Source: an uncultured Pseudomonadales bacterium
GTDB taxonomy: Bacteria; Pseudomonadota; Gammaproteobacteria; Pseudomonadales; Pseudohongiellaceae
Reading direction: 5' to 3'
NCBI GenBank assembly: GCA_943789485.1
Contig: CALSUH010000014.1
Location: 84,513-148,512, forward strand
Length of the DNA: 64,000 nt
Shown: one piece after another, positions 16,791-25,804 of the stretch
Layout of the letters: each line of letters starts with the position of its first letter
How positions within the stretch are numbered: position 1 is the first letter of the stretch
Translations under genes and position numbers: made by a program
The notes under the pieces: generated by a model
Database searches by the model: none
Told to the model about the DNA's origin: nothing
What the model saw: the letters and a program-made list of their open reading frames with translations, nothing else

Positions 16791-18590
16791 ATGACCAAGC
16801 CTAGACCCATTCAAGTCACCGATGTCATTCTGCGAGACGCGCATCAATCATTGATAGCAACACGCATGCGCCTTGATGACATGTTACCCATCTGTCAGCA
16901 ATTGGATGAGATCGGCTATTGGTCACTCGAAGTTTGGGGTGGCGCGACGTTTGATGCCTGCATACGTTTTCTAAAAGAAGACCCTTGGGAGCGTTTGCAG
17001 AAGCTGCGCGCAGCACTTCCCAATACGCGATTGCAGATGTTGCTTAGAGGACAGAACTTACTCGGTTATCGCCATTACGCCGATGATGTGGTTGCAGCCT
17101 TCGTGCAGGAATCAGCGGACAATGGTATCGATGTGTTTCGTGTCTTCGACGCCTTGAATGACTTGCGCAATATTGAAACGGCGATGAAGGCTGTTAAGGA
17201 TGCGGGGAAACACGCCCAAGGAACAATCTGCTATACGACTAGTCCGGTGCATAATTCAGAGCTTTATGTTCAGCAAGCGAAGCAGTTGCAAGATATGGGC
17301 GCAGACTCTATCGTCATAAAAGATATGGCGGGACTCCTGACCCCTTATGGAACATACGAATTAGTCAAGGCGATAAAAGAGGCCGTGCCCCTAAATCTCG
17401 CTATTCATAGTCACTCGACTTCTGGCCTAGCTCCCTTGTGCCAACTAAAGGCGATAGAGGCGGGTGCGGATAGAATCGATACATCTATATCCGCCTTTGC
17501 TGGTGGCACTTCGCATCCATCGACCGAAGCGCAAGTGGCCGCCCTTAATGGAAGCCCCTATGAAACAGGGTTGGATTTGACAAAGCTTACCGCAATCGAC
17601 GATTACTTTCGTGAGGTGCGCAAAAAGTATCAGCAATTCGAAAGCGAATTTACACGCGAGGATATCTCGGTGCAAATTAATCAAGTGCCGGGCGGTATGA
17701 TGTCCAACTTGGCGAATCAACTAAAAGAACAGAATGCGCTCGATCGCATCAGGGAAGTGTTCGATGAGATTCCACGTGTACGTGAAGACCTAGGCTTTCC
17801 GCCTCTGGTTACCCCAACCTCACAAATTGTTGGCACACAGGCTGTTTATAATGTGCTTTCCGGCGAACGCTATAAGACCATCACGAATGAAGTGAAGCGC
17901 TATCTACAGGGCGGTTATGGTCGGCCTCCTGGGGTAGTGGATGAGAAGCTTCGCAGTAGGGCCATCGGTAAGGAAGCGTATAGTGATGAGCGCCCTGCAG
18001 ATTCTATCAAGCCTGAACTTGCTAAGTTACGCAAAGATATTGGTGACCTGGCGAAAAATGACGCAGACGTTTTGACTTTTGCTATGTTCCCTGACTTGGG
18101 TCGTGAGTATCTGCAGCAGCGTGCCGATGGCACGTTGATGCCTGAGGTTTTGTTACCTCCAGATAGTGGGGCCAAGGCAAAAGCCTCTATGGCCACCGAA
18201 TTCAAACTCGACGTGCATGGCGAATCCTACGATGTGGCAATCACCGGCGTTGGTGAGTCAGGTGCGGGTCGCCGTAAAATTTACCTCTCTATGGATGGCA
18301 TGCCAGAGGAAGTAATCTTTGAGCCACTTAATGAATATGTTGCTGAGAAGGGTGATAAGAGAAAGAAGGCGACCGAACCGGGCCATGTCACCGCGGCGAT
18401 GCCAGGCAATATCGTCGATGTGCTAGTGGTTGAAGGTGATTCAGTCAGTGCAGGTCAAGCTGTGCTAGTCACCGAAGCCATGAAGATGGAGACGGAGATT
18501 CACGCCAACATCCACGGAAAAATTTTAGCGGTCAATGTCACTAAGGGCGATCGAATCACGCCGGGTGAAGTACTGATTGAAATCGGCTAG
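16791..18590 (+). CDS. pycB: Pyruvate carboxylase subunit B (carboxyltransferase plus biotinyl domain)
   Basis: A 599-residue protein with an N-terminal DRE-TIM-like carboxyltransferase domain (LRDAHQSLIATRMR, then the metal site HSHSTSGLA), a conserved carboxylase domain and a C-terminal biotinyl domain with the acceptor lysine K565 in EAMKMET. The same architecture occurs in the alpha subunit of the sodium-pumping oxaloacetate decarboxylase. However, the neighbouring biotin carboxylase and the absence of OadB/OadG point to pyruvate carboxylase. The ATG at 16791 is preceded by AGGAGA; a longer frame from 16740 would overlap pycA. Transcribed with pycA and needs a biotin ligase encoded elsewhere. 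Confidence 0.9.
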   Translation: MTKPRPIQVTDVILRDAHQSLIATRMRLDDMLPICQQLDEIGYWSLEVWGGATFDACIRFLKEDPWERLQKLRAALPNTRLQMLLRGQNLLGYRHYADDVVAAFVQESADNGIDVFRVFDALNDLRNIETAMKAVKDAGKHAQGTICYTTSPVHNSELYVQQAKQLQDMGADSIVIKDMAGLLTPYGTYELVKAIKEAVPLNLAIHSHSTSGLAPLCQLKAIEAGADRIDTSISAFAGGTSHPSTEAQVAALNGSPYETGLDLTKLTAIDDYFREVRKKYQQFESEFTREDISVQINQVPGGMMSNLANQLKEQNALDRIREVFDEIPRVREDLGFPPLVTPTSQIVGTQAVYNVLSGERYKTITNEVKRYLQGGYGRPPGVVDEKLRSRAIGKEAYSDERPADSIKPELAKLRKDIGDLAKNDADVLTFAMFPDLGREYLQQRADGTLMPEVLLPPDSGAKAKASMATEFKLDVHGESYDVAITGVGESGAGRRKIYLSMDGMPEEVIFEPLNEYVAEKGDKRKKATEPGHVTAAMPGNIVDVLVVEGDSVSAGQAVLVTEAMKMETEIHANIHGKILAVNVTKGDRITPGEVLIEIG

Positions 18591-18699
18591 CTTATACGTT
18601 TTCCCCTGTCACTAATGCTCACAATTTTTCGGATAGATGATTCTGATCTATGCGAGAATAACGCTACTAGAAATTTCTAAAAAATAGGTAGTCCGCATA

Positions 18700-19197
18700 A
18701 TGAGTAGACTCAAAATCATCGGCTGGGTATTAGGCCTCGTATTTGCCTCGGCTGTCGTGTTCTATGTCTATACTGCACCATTCAATTACCAGAGGCTTCC
18801 GGGCGTCAGGATTGGAGGGCAGCTAACTGAGCACCCGACGAATTGGAACACGATCGACGTAGATGGCGTTGTCTATTTGAAAATGGAGGGTTTTCCTCCA
18901 GTGGTGGTGAAAGTTTTCTATGCCTCGGACGAAGGCGGCATCATCACCGCAACGCGTCCGGATAATGGTTATTGGGCGAATCGAGTCAGAGGAAACCCAA
19001 ACGGCTGGATGCGCTTCGGCGACGAAACCTATGCGTTGCAGGCGACAGAAATATTCGGCGATGCCCGACTTCCAATGTTGGAAGCCTACGGAGCAAATAA
19101 CGGCATGCAGATGCGTTACGATTTCGAGGGTGAAGTAGTCGTCGGGCAGAATGAGCCTTTGCATACTTGGGAAGTGTTCTACTGGACAACTCGTTAG
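18700..19197 (+). CDS. Membrane-anchored protein, family copy 1
   Basis: A 165-residue protein with one N-terminal membrane segment (about residues 5-25) and an outward-facing soluble domain. It shares an ordered pattern with the products at 60222-60773 and 62268-62799: a (L/F)PG(V/G) turn after the membrane segment, a DW or NW pair, G-x-x-Y-(I/L) in a strand, then YWANRVRGNP, R(F/L)GxxxY, and a Trp near the end. The stretch GYWANRVRGNPNGWMRFGDETYALQATE recalls the WxxNLxANPxVxVxxGxxxYxxxA pattern of deazaflavin-dependent DDN-like split-barrel proteins, but the similarity is weak. The role is unknown. It stands alone, with a strong bidirectional terminator downstream. Confidence 0.72.
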   Translation: MSRLKIIGWVLGLVFASAVVFYVYTAPFNYQRLPGVRIGGQLTEHPTNWNTIDVDGVVYLKMEGFPPVVVKVFYASDEGGIITATRPDNGYWANRVRGNPNGWMRFGDETYALQATEIFGDARLPMLEAYGANNGMQMRYDFEGEVVVGQNEPLHTWEVFYWTTR

Positions 19198-19218
19198 TAG
19201 AGAATTTTATGAAGCGTT

Positions 19219-19255
19219 AAAAAAGCCTTACTTGTTCAACGGGTAAGGCTTTTTT
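19219..19255. terminator. Bidirectional Rho-independent terminator
   Basis: A 13-base perfect stem (A6-GCCTTAC with GTAAGGC-T6) with an 11-base loop gives a T-run on both strands. It separates the convergent genes at 18700-19197 and 19284-21467. Confidence 0.88.
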
Positions 19256-19283
19256 ATTATCAAGTTTTGCTACTCTAGATAAT

Positions 19284-21467
19284 CTAGAACGTCGTCTGTA
19301 CGCTCAGAGTCCAGCGACGATAGCGACTACTGCAAGAGTCTTGTATCAATGCAAGTGAACCATCGATAGTAGTCCCATCGAAGCGCTGTCGGAATCGGCA
19401 GCGTGATGCATCCAGCGTATTGTCCGTCTCAAGTCGGAAAGTCCAATCGTCGAACCAGACTTTGGAGACAAACAAATCCAGTGAGCGTTCTCTGTCATTG
19501 CGCGTAATGGTCTGAATATCGATGTCGTAGTTACCGCCCCAGATAGAGTGACTGTAATCAATGCCGTAGCTCAAGCCTAGAGGAGTGATGTCATGTCGGA
19601 AATTAATTCCCACGAAGCCACGGCCACCGAGTCGCTGTTCTGTTTGTAGAAAAGGATCGATTATCTCTGAATCGAAGAGGCCTACAGTCACCCCTAAGAT
19701 TGCGTCGGGTAAGTTGAACCGGTTCAGTCGAATACTCGCTCGATTAAACATACTCCAGCGCTTGGCTGGTGCAACATTCCCTGTGGCCGAAAGGGGCTGG
19801 TTCGGGTCAATCGTGGCATTGATTCTGCCAATGTAATTGTCTATATCAGTATAGCCGATGTTGCTAGATAGTACGCCACCGTCGTTAGGTAATCTGTACT
19901 CCAGCCCAGCCTCATAACTCCAGCTTGTTTCAGGTTCAAGTTCGGGATTGCCGGCGAGGGCATTGAGATCTCTGTCTTCATCGTTTGAGGTAGCGGCGAA
20001 GCTAGAAAAACTCAACTGCGACACACTTCTCTCTATCGTGGCGCGAAAGCGGAAGTTGTCGGTAATGTTGAAGCGATAATCGAGAGAGGGTCGCCAGAAC
20101 TGAAAATCTCTGGTTTTGCTAACGGCGCCGGTCTGCGAAATTTCCGATGTCTCATACACGATACTGCTTTCGAGTGAGCTACGATCGCTTAGCGTCCAGT
20201 TATGAAACGCAAAACCTTCGTAGCGAATCTCTTGAACTTTGGTTCCTGAATTAGAGATTGATGAGAGGGGAGAAAGGCCGCCCACACTTTCTGAAAGAGG
20301 TTCGGTGCCGAAGCTGCTGCCAATTAGTAGGCTGGAGTTGAGCTGTGTGTCGGCTCGCTCAAAACCTACACGTAGGGATTGCTCCTCGCCCAAAGAAAAA
20401 TTGTAGTTGGTCTGCACAATAAATTCGCCGTTTTTGCGTCGGGAATCGATAAATAGATTTTTACTCAATCCTACTTCTGCTGGATCTGCTTGGAAGCGTT
20501 CCCTCACGGAATTTCGAATTTCATTGTTCGCTACAAACAATACGGCCAGACGTGATCCATTGTCGAAATTGAATTCATAGTCCCCACCGACTTCCCAATT
20601 ATTCTCCTCGTTTTTAACCTGTTCTTCCTGAATGCTGTTGACCACGCCAGCGCCGGTGAAGTCTACAAAGTCGCGGCGCACAGGCCGAGGGTGGTCTCCT
20701 TCGCTAACCAATGCATTTAGCTGCATGCGATGAGGGCCAAGGCTGTAACTCAAGTTGGTGGAAAAAGTTTGTTCGTCCTTATCGCGAATCGTAGTTTCGA
20801 ATAGGGTGCCCAATAGCTCACCGTCCGGTCCTAGCCTGACCTCTCGGTTATCACGGTTCTCGTAGTTAGGTCGTGATTGCAAATTCACCAAGGCCTGAAA
20901 ATTGCCTATTTGCTGAGACCAGGCTGCAGAACCTCCGGTCTCGAATTCGCCGTCGTGATTGAGTCGGTTAATTAACTCTACCGTCGTGCTGGAACGGGAT
21001 TCCATGGCGACCAAGATGACATTTATCACCTCACTGGCGCCACGGACGTTCAAGGCGCCGGTAGTGTCCCGAATTATCTCTATGCTTTCTACTTCTGCAG
21101 CAGTGATGCGTTCGAGTTGGTCTGATGCTGAGTTGTCTTTGCCTGCTATGCGTTGCCCGTTGATTAGCAGATTTCCGCCGGTACCAAGGCCGCGACCGCC
21201 CCCACCTCCGCCTCCACCGCCGTTGCGCAATGAGACGCCTGGGATGCGGTCCAACATGTCTTTGGCAGTAACTGGACTGTATTGAGCAAAGAACTCGGCG
21301 TTATACACCACAGTTGAATTTGCTTCTTCATCCGCATTTGCTGGAGTCTCGACCACGGCGCCTGCAGCCTGTTGCGGGCTAGAAATGATCTCCTGAGCGA
21401 GGCCGTTTTGTGTGACGACTAGTAAGATGAAAAGACTAAAATGTGACAGCTGCTTCATAGATATCAT
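19284..21467 (-). CDS. TonB-dependent receptor with polyglycine plug insertion
   Basis: A 727-residue outer-membrane receptor with a signal peptide ending GLA-QE. The plug domain reads VTAKDMLDRIPGVSLRNG, then nine consecutive Gly residues followed by RGLGTGGNLLINGQRIAGKDN, and VESIEIIRDTTGALNVRGASEVINVIL. The barrel ends WTLSVQTTF, with the usual C-terminal Phe. The substrate is not evident. The Gly run is encoded by a GGN repeat at about 21198-21222, in-frame by triplets, so length change would alter the loop without a frameshift. Receptors of this type with a glycine-rich plug loop occur in marine Proteobacteria. No partner gene is adjacent. Confidence 0.86.
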   Translation of the reverse strand: MISMKQLSHFSLFILLVVTQNGLAQEIISSPQQAAGAVVETPANADEEANSTVVYNAEFFAQYSPVTAKDMLDRIPGVSLRNGGGGGGGGGRGLGTGGNLLINGQRIAGKDNSASDQLERITAAEVESIEIIRDTTGALNVRGASEVINVILVAMESRSSTTVELINRLNHDGEFETGGSAAWSQQIGNFQALVNLQSRPNYENRDNREVRLGPDGELLGTLFETTIRDKDEQTFSTNLSYSLGPHRMQLNALVSEGDHPRPVRRDFVDFTGAGVVNSIQEEQVKNEENNWEVGGDYEFNFDNGSRLAVLFVANNEIRNSVRERFQADPAEVGLSKNLFIDSRRKNGEFIVQTNYNFSLGEEQSLRVGFERADTQLNSSLLIGSSFGTEPLSESVGGLSPLSSISNSGTKVQEIRYEGFAFHNWTLSDRSSLESSIVYETSEISQTGAVSKTRDFQFWRPSLDYRFNITDNFRFRATIERSVSQLSFSSFAATSNDEDRDLNALAGNPELEPETSWSYEAGLEYRLPNDGGVLSSNIGYTDIDNYIGRINATIDPNQPLSATGNVAPAKRWSMFNRASIRLNRFNLPDAILGVTVGLFDSEIIDPFLQTEQRLGGRGFVGINFRHDITPLGLSYGIDYSHSIWGGNYDIDIQTITRNDRERSLDLFVSKVWFDDWTFRLETDNTLDASRCRFRQRFDGTTIDGSLALIQDSCSSRYRRWTLSVQTTF

Positions 21468-22046
21468 TGTGCTTGGTGCTCGGCTGAAAAACGTCTGACT
21501 CTAACAAATATAGCTTCTGTGAAGTGGGATCAAGCCACGAGACGCAGTGATTCGAAGGCAGAATGAATTATTGTTTATAATCGAACAGGGATTCTACGTT
21601 CTTTAGTTCAATCTTTGCACTAATTGCCTAAATGAAACCTTCGATTCTCTAGCGGTATTGGTATCAAGCGTGCAAAGGCGCATAGATTCCTTGGATGAAC
21701 GTGTATAAAAATGGGTAACTACCAAATAACGCTGTCCCTTGGGATTTGGATTAGTGCTATCTCAATGGCTATGCAGAAGAATAGAGAAATGTACGCGCTG
21801 GCTAGTAACTAACTGACAGTAGTAATTTATATAGGGAGTGTTCTAGCCCCTCTACACACTTCGGCGCAGCCTCAAAGCCCAGAAAGCAATGGATTGCAAT
21901 CTTGCACAGCTGTGAGTTGTACCTCAGTGAATGTTTGGATTCCCTCGCTTTCTATTTGGCGAATAGCTCGGCACAAGTGCGCGGGTAGCCCCTATGCTAG
22001 GGACGCATAGCTGTGTTGAAGCTTAACAGCAGGTGTCTGATTAGTC
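21468..22046. other. Intergenic region, no supported gene
   Basis: About 580 bases between the cytochrome gene (3' end) and the start of the TonB receptor gene, both on the minus strand. No open frame with a recognisable product, no stable terminator hairpin and no repeat was found. The receptor promoter is presumably near 21470-21600. Confidence 0.5.
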
Positions 22047-22673
22047 CTATAGTGTATTGATGTAACTCACTACATTAATGACGGCCTGGTCGTCTGTTAA
22101 GGTTTTTGACATGGTTACCATTTGGCTGCCAAAAGTATCTTCTTGATGCGATCCTCGAAATCCTGCGCGAAAATTTCTTAGCTGGGTAAGCAGATACCAA
22201 TCATTTTGTCCGGCTAAAGCTGGTGCCCCCAGCGCTTCATTGCCTTGTGCATTCGCTCCATGACAAGCCGCGCAGGCTTGGAAGGCGGTGCGTCCCTGAC
22301 GTACATTGCCTTCCACGGTAGCTTCTGCAGCTACGTACTCCCAATCGCCTACCCAGTCCACGATATCGGCAATGCTTTCATCGCTGAGTTTTGCCGCCAT
22401 AGGTCGCATAGCGATGCCCTGGATATCTTCTCCGTGCGTTCCGCGAATACCTGCGCGGAAATTTTCCAGCTGGCGTTTTAGGTACCAAGCTTCCATGCCC
22501 GCAAGTCGAGGAGCTTCGATGGCGATATTGCCTATGCCTTCTGCGCCGTGACACGTGGTGCAGTAGCGGTCATCCATCGCGGCTGCGACCCCTACGTCGC
22601 CTTCAGCTGCCAGTGAAGCCATGCTGCATAGAGCGGATAGGATTAATGTTGTTGCTGTTACAAATTTTTTCAT
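22047..22673 (-). CDS. Dihaem cytochrome c, c4-like
   Basis: A 208-residue periplasmic protein with signal peptide (ending SLA-AE) and two similar halves. Each half has one haem c site, C38-x-x-C41-H42 and C134-x-x-C137-H138, and a repeated pattern WYLxxQLxNFRAGxRGxHxED. Candidate axial Met residues are in GIAMRPMA and SQMVTMSK. This is the layout of cytochrome c4 and related dihaem carriers. Its ATG overlaps the stop codon of the upstream flavin amine oxidase gene (ATGA), so the two are translationally coupled, and this cytochrome is probably the electron acceptor for that enzyme. Confidence 0.92.
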   Translation of the reverse strand: MKKFVTATTLILSALCSMASLAAEGDVGVAAAMDDRYCTTCHGAEGIGNIAIEAPRLAGMEAWYLKRQLENFRAGIRGTHGEDIQGIAMRPMAAKLSDESIADIVDWVGDWEYVAAEATVEGNVRQGRTAFQACAACHGANAQGNEALGAPALAGQNDWYLLTQLRNFRAGFRGSHQEDTFGSQMVTMSKTLTDDQAVINVVSYINTL

Positions 22674-24244
22674 ACTGGTTCCGATCTCACTCGTTGATCT
22701 AGATCTGCCAATGCGTAGTGAGCAGATTGAATAGCACTTTCCATCCAGGCAGAATGCTGGGTGCTCTGATCACCAATTAAGTAGTGACGACCATTCACTG
22801 GTTGTCTAAGAGTTTCATACATTTGCTCTTCTTTATCGGACCAGCCACCTCTATCTCTAGCCCATCTGGGCGCGCAGCCGAGCATATGATTCATTCGATG
22901 CCAGGCGATAGTCATTGGCTTCTGGGCCATTTCACGGTAGTTAGGATGAACTTTTTCGCCATGCTTAAGCAAGTCTTCGATTCTGTCTTGTTGAGACATT
23001 TCAGTGTAGTTGGCGCCGCCAAAATTGTAGGCAGCAAGTACTACACCTTTCTTTCCATGAATATTATGTGGCGGATACCAAATCTGCTGGATAGGGGCAT
23101 TAACCCAAGTAATGCCGCCGTAAATATTCTCTTTTTCCCAGAAGCGTTCCTTGGCTTGAAAAGCGGCCTTGTAAGCCCTGCCGCGACGTATGTAATTTAG
23201 AGCCTCTGAGTAATCATCAGGGAAGTTGTTCGGTATGCCGCTCATCAGATGGCTGGGAATACAGTTGAAACAATAATCCGCCTTCAGCACTTCAGTCACG
23301 CCGTTTTGCTCATAGGCAACTTCAACGCCATCATCTTTAACCATGACTTCTGTTACCGGGGCGCGAAATTTAATTCGATCTCCAAGTCGATTCGCGAATG
23401 CATAGATAATGCGATCCATTCCACCAACTGGCTGCATAAGAAGAGGGCCACTGCCTGTTCCTTCTTGCGTGGTAACCATCACGCTACCTCCATTTCGTGC
23501 CTTTAACAGGTCGCGCAGAGCTACTACATCTTTCTTCGTACCGTGATCGAGGAATCCGCCTGAACCATAGCCAGCTCTAGTCGAGCCTTTGTAAAGCATG
23601 TCTTCATTAAGATCGCCAAATCGACGTAGCATACCTAACAATGTTTCCGATTCGGATTCAGTCAGAGAGGAATCTAGTTGTGAATCGCCCAAGGCCTTAG
23701 AAAGCATTTCTGAAATGAAGCCCTGCATGCTCGATGAATAGTCGGTGTTACGAACCGGCTTGCCACCGTTCATTGCGTCATCTTGTACCCAGGCTGTCTT
23801 GCTTTCGTTAACAAAGACTTGCAGCTCAACTTCCAGCTCTTTGCAGTATTTCAGCACATTACTATGAATGCTCGGGATGCGTGCGGCGCCGGCATTAAAG
23901 TATAGGTGAGGATCGTTATCCCATTCACAGCGCTGATAGTTTCCGATTTCGTCGATTACTGTGCCAGAGCGAACCGTGAACATTCTTCCACCAGGGCGGT
24001 GAGAGGCCTCAAGTAGGGTGCAGTCATATCCGGCTTTGGTTAGCTCCCAAGCAGTCGTGAGTGCAGATATACCAGTGCCGAGTATGGCAACTTTTTTGCC
24101 ACTATTGGCCTGCAACGCTATCTCAGCCGCTTGGCTGCTGCTGGGCATAAACCCAAGAGCCGCGCCAGCCTGCAGCACAGCTGAGGTGCCGCCATAGGCT
24201 CCTAATAAATTAAGGAATTCTCGTCTGGATACCGAATTGGTCAT
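22670..24244 (-). CDS. Tat-exported flavin amine oxidase-family dehydrogenase
   Basis: A 524-residue FAD enzyme of the monoamine oxidase/L-amino acid oxidase superfamily. It begins with a Tat signal (SRREFLNLL, residues 6-14). The FAD-binding motif GTGIS...LLEASHRPGGRMFT follows at about 55-90, and a second FAD segment near the C-terminus reads HYLIGDQSTQHSAWMESAIQSAHYAL. The substrate would be an amine or amino acid. Because the stop overlaps the start of a dihaem cytochrome c gene, the enzyme probably acts as a periplasmic dehydrogenase passing electrons to cytochrome rather than to oxygen. The same arrangement is established for nicotine oxidoreductase NicA2 and its cytochrome CycN. The exact substrate cannot be read from the sequence. 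Confidence 0.88.
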   Translation of the reverse strand: MTNSVSRREFLNLLGAYGGTSAVLQAGAALGFMPSSSQAAEIALQANSGKKVAILGTGISALTTAWELTKAGYDCTLLEASHRPGGRMFTVRSGTVIDEIGNYQRCEWDNDPHLYFNAGAARIPSIHSNVLKYCKELEVELQVFVNESKTAWVQDDAMNGGKPVRNTDYSSSMQGFISEMLSKALGDSQLDSSLTESESETLLGMLRRFGDLNEDMLYKGSTRAGYGSGGFLDHGTKKDVVALRDLLKARNGGSVMVTTQEGTGSGPLLMQPVGGMDRIIYAFANRLGDRIKFRAPVTEVMVKDDGVEVAYEQNGVTEVLKADYCFNCIPSHLMSGIPNNFPDDYSEALNYIRRGRAYKAAFQAKERFWEKENIYGGITWVNAPIQQIWYPPHNIHGKKGVVLAAYNFGGANYTEMSQQDRIEDLLKHGEKVHPNYREMAQKPMTIAWHRMNHMLGCAPRWARDRGGWSDKEEQMYETLRQPVNGRHYLIGDQSTQHSAWMESAIQSAHYALADLDQRVRSEPV

Positions 24245-24426
24245 TAATTTCTCTCAACTTTTAAACTTGCCGACAATTCTACAGTTAGAAGGGCCGTAGA
24301 TAAAACTGAAAATACTCAAACTTCGCTTATTAGCAAATAGGGCTGGCTTTGGGCAGGTGCGTGGCGTTAGTTCTGGACTGAGAAAGCAGGGTTTTTAATG
24401 AACTGGCTTTTTTTCTCCTACTCTTT

Positions 24427-25761
24427 CTATTGGAATTCATAGACCGCACCAAGACAGAGTAGTTGAGTTAGTTCGTTTAAAGCCGTTCTGGACTCTAGTA
24501 GCAAGTTCGGGTCAAGAAGGTCGCTTATATGTAACGACTCTCGATAATGCCTTTCTATCCACTGCCTCAATTCTTTATACAAGGCCTCATCTAAAAACAC
24601 TCGAGCCTTGGTTTCTTCTATTTGTTTCTGGGTCATCACAACTCGCAAGCGTAAACAAGCAGGACCGCCGCCGTTATTCATACTTTCTCGAAGATCCAGA
24701 TACTGGACGGTACTAATCGCAGGATGGTCGCTTTCCAATTCATCGAGGTAGCTTTTGACTGCGTTGTTCTCAGCGCATTCGATTGGCACAATTAGACTGC
24801 ATCTGGATTGGTCTGGCAGTGACAATAGCTGTGAATTGAATAAATAAGACGCAACCGCATCTTCTAAGGAAACTCTGTCACTAGGCACTTCGATGTAGGT
24901 GATTTCATTGTCACCAAAAGCCGAATCTAATTCTCGGCGCAGTAGCTGAGGCTCTGCGAAGGCAAACTGGTGGCAGAACAACAGACTCTGATTTGCAACG
25001 GCAATGACGTCATTGTGAAAAACCCCAGCATCGATAGCCTTAGGATGCTGCTGAGCGAATACAGTTTTCTCGGCACGTAATCCATGACTACGAGCAATAG
25101 CCTCCGAAGCTTGCCGTGTTTGTCTTGCTGGGAATTTCTTGGGTCCAGATTCAGTGTCGGTTTGGCAAACGCCGTAAACGAATAACTCTAACCCTCGCTC
25201 GCCATAAGAGCTGCACAGGCGGCTATGGTTGGCAGCGCCCTCATCGGAATAAGTTTGTCCTGCGGGTAACGCTGAATGGTGTTGGTATTCATCGCCGCGG
25301 AAAACAGATTTCAATATTGCTGACGTGGTGTCGACTTCGATCGAACGATGAAACATCGAATTTAGATTCGCCGGCGTAAAGTGTGTTTTACCATCGAAGG
25401 TATCTGGAAATGGTGAGACTGTCGCTGCATTTGCGACCCACATTGCTGAAGATGAGCTGACGGACGCTAGAATGTTTGGGGCTTTTTTTGCCGCATGGGC
25501 AATGATATCGGCGTCAGTCTTACCCGCGAAGCCAAGCTTACGTAAGCTTGGTACATGAGGTCTGTCATGGGGTGGCAGTACTGCCTGCTTCAGCCCTTGT
25601 CGGGACAAGCTGATCATCTTTTCCAAACCTTGAAGAGCGGCTTGCTTGGGCGATGATGTTTGACCACCGTGATTCGACGAAGCACGATTTCCAAAAGACA
25701 GGCCAGCATGGTTATGAGTAGGGCCAACTAGGCCATCGAAATTTACCTCAAACATTTTCAT
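24427..25761 (-). CDS. astB: N-succinylarginine dihydrolase
   Basis: A 444-residue enzyme that converts N2-succinylarginine to N2-succinylornithine, CO2 and two ammonia, step 2 of the AST pathway. The N-terminus FEVNFDGLVGPTHNHAGLSFGN and the catalytic cysteine C369 in NNGGGPACLRLRV are hallmarks of the guanidine-modifying AstB family. Length matches E. coli AstB (447). It is the last gene of the ast operon, 43 bases after astD. No terminator hairpin was evident downstream. Confidence 0.97.
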   Translation of the reverse strand: MKMFEVNFDGLVGPTHNHAGLSFGNRASSNHGGQTSSPKQAALQGLEKMISLSRQGLKQAVLPPHDRPHVPSLRKLGFAGKTDADIIAHAAKKAPNILASVSSSSAMWVANAATVSPFPDTFDGKTHFTPANLNSMFHRSIEVDTTSAILKSVFRGDEYQHHSALPAGQTYSDEGAANHSRLCSSYGERGLELFVYGVCQTDTESGPKKFPARQTRQASEAIARSHGLRAEKTVFAQQHPKAIDAGVFHNDVIAVANQSLLFCHQFAFAEPQLLRRELDSAFGDNEITYIEVPSDRVSLEDAVASYLFNSQLLSLPDQSRCSLIVPIECAENNAVKSYLDELESDHPAISTVQYLDLRESMNNGGGPACLRLRVVMTQKQIEETKARVFLDEALYKELRQWIERHYRESLHISDLLDPNLLLESRTALNELTQLLCLGAVYEFQ

Positions 25762-25804
25762 TTTGGGAAACCACTTAGGTAATCGGCTTAGAATTTAACC
25801 CAGT

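Noticed and set aside
16791..18590. Oxaloacetate decarboxylase alpha subunit of a sodium pump
   Set aside because: The domain order is the same, but OadB and OadG are absent and a biotin carboxylase gene is directly upstream, which fits two-subunit pyruvate carboxylase.
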